Shown here piece after piece: positions 11,184 to 14,347 of a DNA stretch of 14,347 nucleotides. A program made the position numbers and the translations under genes. The stretch lies in contig JADGHI010000040.1 in the NCBI GenBank assembly GCA_019689515.1, forward strand, positions 1 to 14,347, written 5' to 3'. The DNA comes from Acetobacteraceae bacterium (lineage in GTDB: Bacteria > Pseudomonadota > Alphaproteobacteria > Acetobacterales > Acetobacteraceae). How positions within the stretch are numbered: the first letter of the stretch is position 1; each line of letters opens with the position of its first letter. The notes under the pieces are model-generated. The model was not told the origin of the DNA and made no database searches. It saw nothing but the letters and a program-made list of their open reading frames with translations.

Positions 11184-12491
11184 TCAGCCGCGGTTCCCGA
11201 GCGGCACGTAGTCGCGCTGGGTCGGCCCGGAGTAGACCTGACGCGGGCGGCCGATGCGCTGCGACGGATCCTCGATCATCTCCTTCCACTGGCTCACCCA
11301 GCCGACCGTGCGCGCCACCGCGAAGATCACGGTGAACATCGAGGTCGGGATGCCCATCGCCTTCAGGATGATGCCCGAGTAGAAGTCCACGTTCGGATAC
11401 AGCTTGCGGCTGATGAAGTAGTCGTCGGACAGCGCGATCCGCTCCAGCTCCATCGCCAGGTCGAGCAGCGGCTCGTCCTTGATGCCGAGCTCGGCGAGCA
11501 CCTCGTGGCAGGTGCGCTGCATGATCTTCGCCCGCGGGTCGAAGTTCTTGTACACCCGGTGGCCGAAGCCCATGAGCTTCACGTTGGAGTTCCGGTCCTT
11601 CACCTTCTCGATGAAGGCCGGGATGTTCTTCGGGTGGCCGATCTCGCTGAGCATCTTCAGCACGGCCTCGTTCGCCCCGCCATGCGCCGGGCCCCACAGC
11701 GCCGCGATGCCGGCGGCGATGCAGGCATAGGGATTGGCGCCGGTCGAGCCGGCGAGCCGCACCGTGGAGGTCGAGGCGTTCTGCTCGTGGTCCGCGTGCA
11801 GCACGAGGATGCGGTCCATGGCGCGGGCGAGCACCGGATTGACCCGGTACTCCTCCGCCGGCACCGCGTTCAGCATGTAGAGGAAGTTCTCCGCGTACTT
11901 CAGGTCGTTCCGCGGGTACATGAAGGGCTGGCCAAGCGCGTACTTGTAGGCCCAGGCGGCGATGGTCGGCACCTTGGCGACCAGCCGGAAGGCGGCGATG
12001 CGCCGCTGCTCCGGGTCGTTGATGTCGAGGCTGTCGTGGTAGAAGGCGCTCATCGCGCCGACCACGCCGCACATCACCGCCATCGGGTGCGCGTCGCGCC
12101 GGAAGCCGTCGTAGAAGCGGCGGATCTGCTCGTGCACCATGGTGTGCAGCGTCACGCCGCGCTCGAACTCGGCGAGCTGCGCCTTGGTCGGCAGCTCGCC
12201 GTACATCAGCAGGTAGGCGACCTCGATGAAGTCGCTCTGCTCGGCGAGCTGCTCGATCGGGTAGCCGCGGTAGAGCAGCACGCCGGCGTCGCCGTCGATG
12301 TAGGTGATGCGGCTCTCGCAGCTCGCGGTCGCGCCGTAGCCCGGGTCGTAGGTGAAGATCCCCAGCTCGTTGTAGAGCTTGCGGATGTCCACCACCGAGG
12401 GTCCGAGGCTGCCGCTCAGCAACGGCAAGCTCGCGCTGCGGTTCGTGCCGTCGAGCGTGACGGTGACGGACCCGGTGGTCCTGCTGCTCAT
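11184..12491 (-). CDS. gltA: Citrate synthase (type II)
   Basis: It condenses oxaloacetate with acetyl-CoA to citrate, the entry step of the TCA cycle, in the cytoplasm. The 435-residue product is full length for the hexameric bacterial type. Active-site segments are intact: LHADHEQNASTSTVR (231-245), GPAHGGANEAV (267-277, catalytic His270), GFGHRVYKNFDPRA (308-321, His311) and PNVDFYSG (366-373, catalytic Asp369). The N-terminal beta-rich region (residues 6-75, with GSVTVTLDG and TYIDGDAGVLLYRGYPIEQLA) is typical of the NADH-sensitive Gram-negative form. The frame is open 9 codons upstream, but the ATG at 12491 follows AGGAAAG at a normal distance and is preferred. It has its own promoter candidate at 12596-12625, a gap of 167 bp from the upstream gene, and a structured 3' region. 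Nothing in the sequence looks transferred. Confidence 0.97.
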   Translation of the reverse strand: MSSRTTGSVTVTLDGTNRSASLPLLSGSLGPSVVDIRKLYNELGIFTYDPGYGATASCESRITYIDGDAGVLLYRGYPIEQLAEQSDFIEVAYLLMYGELPTKAQLAEFERGVTLHTMVHEQIRRFYDGFRRDAHPMAVMCGVVGAMSAFYHDSLDINDPEQRRIAAFRLVAKVPTIAAWAYKYALGQPFMYPRNDLKYAENFLYMLNAVPAEEYRVNPVLARAMDRILVLHADHEQNASTSTVRLAGSTGANPYACIAAGIAALWGPAHGGANEAVLKMLSEIGHPKNIPAFIEKVKDRNSNVKLMGFGHRVYKNFDPRAKIMQRTCHEVLAELGIKDEPLLDLAMELERIALSDDYFISRKLYPNVDFYSGIILKAMGIPTSMFTVIFAVARTVGWVSQWKEMIEDPSQRIGRPRQVYSGPTQRDYVPLGNRG

Positions 12492-12595
12492 GGCGCGCTC
12501 TTTCCTGCCCAGTGTCATTCAGGGACGGGCTCAGGTCTCGCGGAGCGATGCGATGTTCGCAGCGCGAGCCTCGCCGGCCCGTCATGGTGCGGCGC

Positions 12596-12625
12596 AAGAT
12601 ATCGGCGCCTCGCCAGGCTTTGCAA
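12596..12625 (-). promoter_or_regulatory. Putative gltA promoter
   Basis: On the minus strand TTGCAA (12620-12625) and TATCTT (12596-12601) are separated by 18 bp, resembling sigma-70 elements, and give a leader of about 100 nt before gltA. The leader shows no obvious riboswitch. The -35 element abuts the hairpin that ends the upstream gene. Confidence 0.4.
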
Positions 12626-12645
12626 CGCTCCCCGAATCGGGAGCG
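12626..12645 (-). terminator. Hairpin after the SNase-like gene
   Basis: CGCTCCC (12626-12632) and GGGAGCG (12639-12645) form a perfect 7-bp stem with a 6-nt loop, 13 bp after the stop codon on the minus strand. It is followed by TTGCAA, not a T-run. It probably separates the upstream transcript from gltA. Confidence 0.4.
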
Positions 12646-12658
12646 GTGAGGGGGCGAT

Positions 12659-13282
12659 TCAGCGCCGCCCGCGCCAGGCCTCGGGCCAGGCCTGCGAGCC
12701 GCCGGCCCAGAGTCCGCGCCCGGCGCGCCTCGCCTCGGCCTCGGCCGGGAGCAGTGCCGGCAGGGCGCCACCCTCGGCGACCGCCCAGCCCTCGGCGACC
12801 ATCGCCAGGTTCAGGTCCACCGGCTCGGCTGCGGCGGGCGCGCGCGCCGCGGTTGCAGCCTGAGCCTCGCAGACGCCGAGGGCATGGCCGACCCGGTCCT
12901 GTCCCTGGAGTCGGCAGGTGACCGTGCGCTCCCCGATCAGGCGCGCCAGCGCCGCCGCAGAGGCCGCGCCGCAGTCGAAGGCCGATTCGGCCGCGCCGCT
13001 GGCCGCGGCGCCGCAGCGCGTGCCGCGTGCCGGCGCATCGAGGCCGAGGAGGCGGAGCGTCCGGTCGCGCAGCCGCAGCGTCTCGCCGTCCACCACGCGC
13101 ACCTCCTCGGCGGCGGCGTGCACGACCTGCTCGCGCGGGGCGGAGCGGAGAATCTGGGTCGGCAGGCTGACCGCCGAGAGGCCGAGTCCGAAGGCGACGA
13201 CGGCCAGCAGCACGAAGATGCCGCGCCCCGTAGGAGCGGCGGAGAGACGTCGGTGCCTGAAGATGCGTCGGCGGGGCAGCAC
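12659..13282 (-). CDS. Membrane-anchored staphylococcal-nuclease-like (SNase/TNase) domain protein
   Basis: The 207-residue product has a basic N-terminus (MLPRRRIFRHRR), one transmembrane segment (about 21-42) and a periplasmic SNase-like OB-fold: EVRVVDGETLRLRDRTLRLLGLDAPA (60-85), FDCGAASAAALARLIGERTVTCRL (102-125), DRVGHALGVCEA (129-140), LNLAMVAEGWAVAE (157-170) and a closing EAEARRAGRGLWA. Active SNases use Asp, Arg and Glu near DGDT and IDTPE plus an Arg in the YGR motif. Here Asp65 and Arg77 are kept, the Glu after the DAP motif is replaced (DAPARG), and the YGR Arg is His133. Catalysis is therefore doubtful and a binding or structural role is possible. The GTG start at 13282 has a weak ribosome site. 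Cys90, Cys104, Cys123 and Cys138 could form disulphides. It stands alone between two terminator-like hairpins. Confidence 0.75.
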   Translation of the reverse strand: MLPRRRIFRHRRLSAAPTGRGIFVLLAVVAFGLGLSAVSLPTQILRSAPREQVVHAAAEEVRVVDGETLRLRDRTLRLLGLDAPARGTRCGAAASGAAESAFDCGAASAAALARLIGERTVTCRLQGQDRVGHALGVCEAQAATAARAPAAAEPVDLNLAMVAEGWAVAEGGALPALLPAEAEARRAGRGLWAGGSQAWPEAWRGRR

Positions 13283-13353
13283 GAGCGGTGCCTAGCCCAG
13301 TCGCCGAGCCGAGTCCAACATTTCATATGACGTCACGTGTGAGGTGAAGTAAA

Positions 13354-13385
13354 GCCGGTTCGCCGTTGATTTCCGGCGATCCGGC
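13354..13385 (-). terminator. Intrinsic terminator of the CHAD-domain gene
   Basis: GCCGGTTCGCCG (13354-13365) pairs with CGGCGATCCGGC (13374-13385) over 12 bp with one T-T mismatch and an 8-nt loop. On the minus strand it starts 17 bp after the CHAD stop and is followed by TTTACTTC. It has the best stem-plus-T-tract form of the hairpins seen here. Confidence 0.62.
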
Positions 13386-13402
13386 GGGGCCACCGCGGCG
13401 CC

Positions 13403-14347
13403 TCAGTCGCGTTCCCAGAAGGGCGCGCGGCGCAGCAGCGCCTCCCAGGCGCGCAGCGCGCGCTTGCGGACGCGGCGCGCACGCGCCAGCGCGAAGCCCT
13501 CCACGAGCCCGATCGCCCAGTCCCCCGCCCGCCGCCGTCCGTCCAGCCGCCCTGCTTTCCCTCCTGGCCCGGCGTCCTGCGCCGCCGCCAGCCGCGCATC
13601 GAGCCCGGCGACCAGCCGGCGTGCCGTGGCGGCGTCGTTGGCCAGGCCGAGTGCCTCCTGCAGCGCCGCGAGGCGCCGGACGAAGCGGCGCGACGCCTTG
13701 CCGGGCCAGAGCGGCGCGAAGATCTCGGCGGCGTAGCGCATGCGCTTGCCCTCGAGTCGCAGCGCGTGGAGTGCGTCGTCCTCGAGCGAGGCCGACATCG
13801 CCTCGCCGCGTGCGCGCAGCTTCCGCCAGCGCCGGTCCAGCGCAGCGGCAGCGAAGCGGTCGAGCGGCTCCCGCGCTGCGGCCGGCAGGGTCTCGTCGGT
13901 CCTTTGCTGCGCGGCGGCGCGTCGTGGCGATGCTGCCGGATCCGGCGGCGCCTCCGGCGCGCCGAAGCGCAGCGCGAGCGCGATGGCGTCGCAGGCGAGG
14001 ACGCGGAATTCCGGCCCGTCCAGCACCTGGCGCAGCGTCGTGTAGGCCTCGGCACGGCGCGACCGGGCCGCGCGCAGCAGCGCGGCGAGGCGCGGCTCCT
14101 CCGGCAGCATGGCGGCGAGGTCGGCGCCGAATCCGCCGAGGAACACATCCCAGTCGCGTGCCGGGCCGAGCGTGCTCGCCAGCGCCTTGAGCCGCGCCGC
14201 GAAGGCGTGCAGCGCCGCCGCCTCCTCGTCCGTCGCCACCGGGCGGAACAGGCGCAGCACCGAACGCATGCGGCGCAGCGCGACTCGCATCTGGTGCACG
14301 CCCTCCGGCCCGGCCCCGGCCCGGGCGAACTGCGCATGGAACAGCAG
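13403..14347 (-). CDS. CHAD-domain protein, 5' end beyond the window
   Basis: CHAD is a helical domain rich in conserved His and Arg that binds inorganic polyphosphate. It often follows a CYTH phosphatase domain or is located at polyphosphate granules. The visible 314 residues read in frame to the window edge, so the start lies outside. Hallmarks are EGVHQMRVALRRMRSVLRLF (first CHAD helix pair, next to the edge), LGPARDWDVFLGGF about 45 residues later, and in the second half LHALRLEGKRMRYAAEIFAPLW, each with the expected basic face. A GTG at 14299 is in frame, but it sits inside the first CHAD motif and cannot be the start. The middle (around the PPDPAAS stretch) is a Pro/Ala linker between two four-helix repeats. 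Whether an N-terminal CYTH domain exists cannot be seen. It ends in a good terminator. Confidence 0.88.
   Translation of the reverse strand: MLFHAQFARAGAGPEGVHQMRVALRRMRSVLRLFRPVATDEEAAALHAFAARLKALASTLGPARDWDVFLGGFGADLAAMLPEEPRLAALLRAARSRRAEAYTTLRQVLDGPEFRVLACDAIALALRFGAPEAPPDPAASPRRAAAQQRTDETLPAAAREPLDRFAAAALDRRWRKLRARGEAMSASLEDDALHALRLEGKRMRYAAEIFAPLWPGKASRRFVRRLAALQEALGLANDAATARRLVAGLDARLAAAQDAGPGGKAGRLDGRRRAGDWAIGLVEGFALARARRVRKRALRAWEALLRRAPFWERD

Noticed and set aside
11505..12863. Open frame of 452 codons on the plus strand opposite gltA and the SNase-like gene
   Set aside because: It spans two real genes and their gap, and has a biased composition of Arg, Val, His and Asp. It has no recognisable domain.
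13326..13344. TGACGTCA and TCAC-GT-GTGA symmetric motifs upstream of the SNase-like gene
   Set aside because: Short overlapping symmetries with no convincing promoter in register. They are too weak to call an operator.
1..14347. CRISPR array, insertion sequence, prophage, tRNA or integrase
   Set aside because: No regularly spaced repeats, transposase or integrase motifs, or tRNA-like T-loop strings were seen in the gaps on either strand.

Overview
The window is 14.3 kb of visibly GC-rich DNA with GC-saturated third codon positions. It has a lone tatA, TRAP and ABC solute receptors with Tat-like leaders, HupE/UreJ, periplasmic SodC, type II citrate synthase and a CHAD protein. This fits an alphaproteobacterium, most likely of the Acetobacteraceae (Roseomonas-like). 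The taxonomy is inferred from gene style and was not tested by search.

Layout. At the left end is tatA (94-384, +) without tatB or tatC after it, followed by about 310 bp rich in repeats and hairpins. Then comes a minus-strand pair: a peptide/nickel-type ABC solute-binding protein with a Tat signal (3375-1774) and a phosphotriesterase-like metallohydrolase (1748-699), 25 bp apart. Diverging from it, only 50 bp away, is a decayed MmgE/PrpD gene (3426-4246, +). It has lost its centre and carries an in-frame TAG and a frameshift. Next is a complete TRAP transporter operon (4394-8288, +): two tandem DctP receptors about 80% identical to each other, then DctQ and DctM with overlapping starts. A hairpin followed by TTTT lies between the two receptor genes.

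The right half is all on the minus strand and is more of a housekeeping kind: sodC (8995-8423), a HupE/UreJ-type metal permease (9911-9252), an unassigned 219-residue protein (10884-10225), gltA (12491-11184), a membrane-anchored SNase-like protein (13282-12659) and a CHAD-domain protein that runs off the right edge (14347-13403). Most of these genes are followed by strong GC hairpins.

How the genes fit together. The left half looks like an accessory block for scavenging small organic molecules: an uptake receptor plus hydrolase, a lost hydratase/dehydratase-type enzyme, and a TRAP importer for an unknown (probably carboxylate) ligand. Three receptors there have Tat-like leaders, and the window holds a Tat pore gene, but a functional link is only inference. 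Points worth a second look are the receptor duplication with its attenuator-like hairpin, the dead MmgE/PrpD gene, the receptor-hydrolase pair without permeases, the structured DNA downstream of tatA and of gltA, and an inverted repeat over the putative promoter of the unassigned gene. I see no CRISPR array, tRNA, rRNA, transposase or phage gene. I did not find a clearly new multi-gene system.
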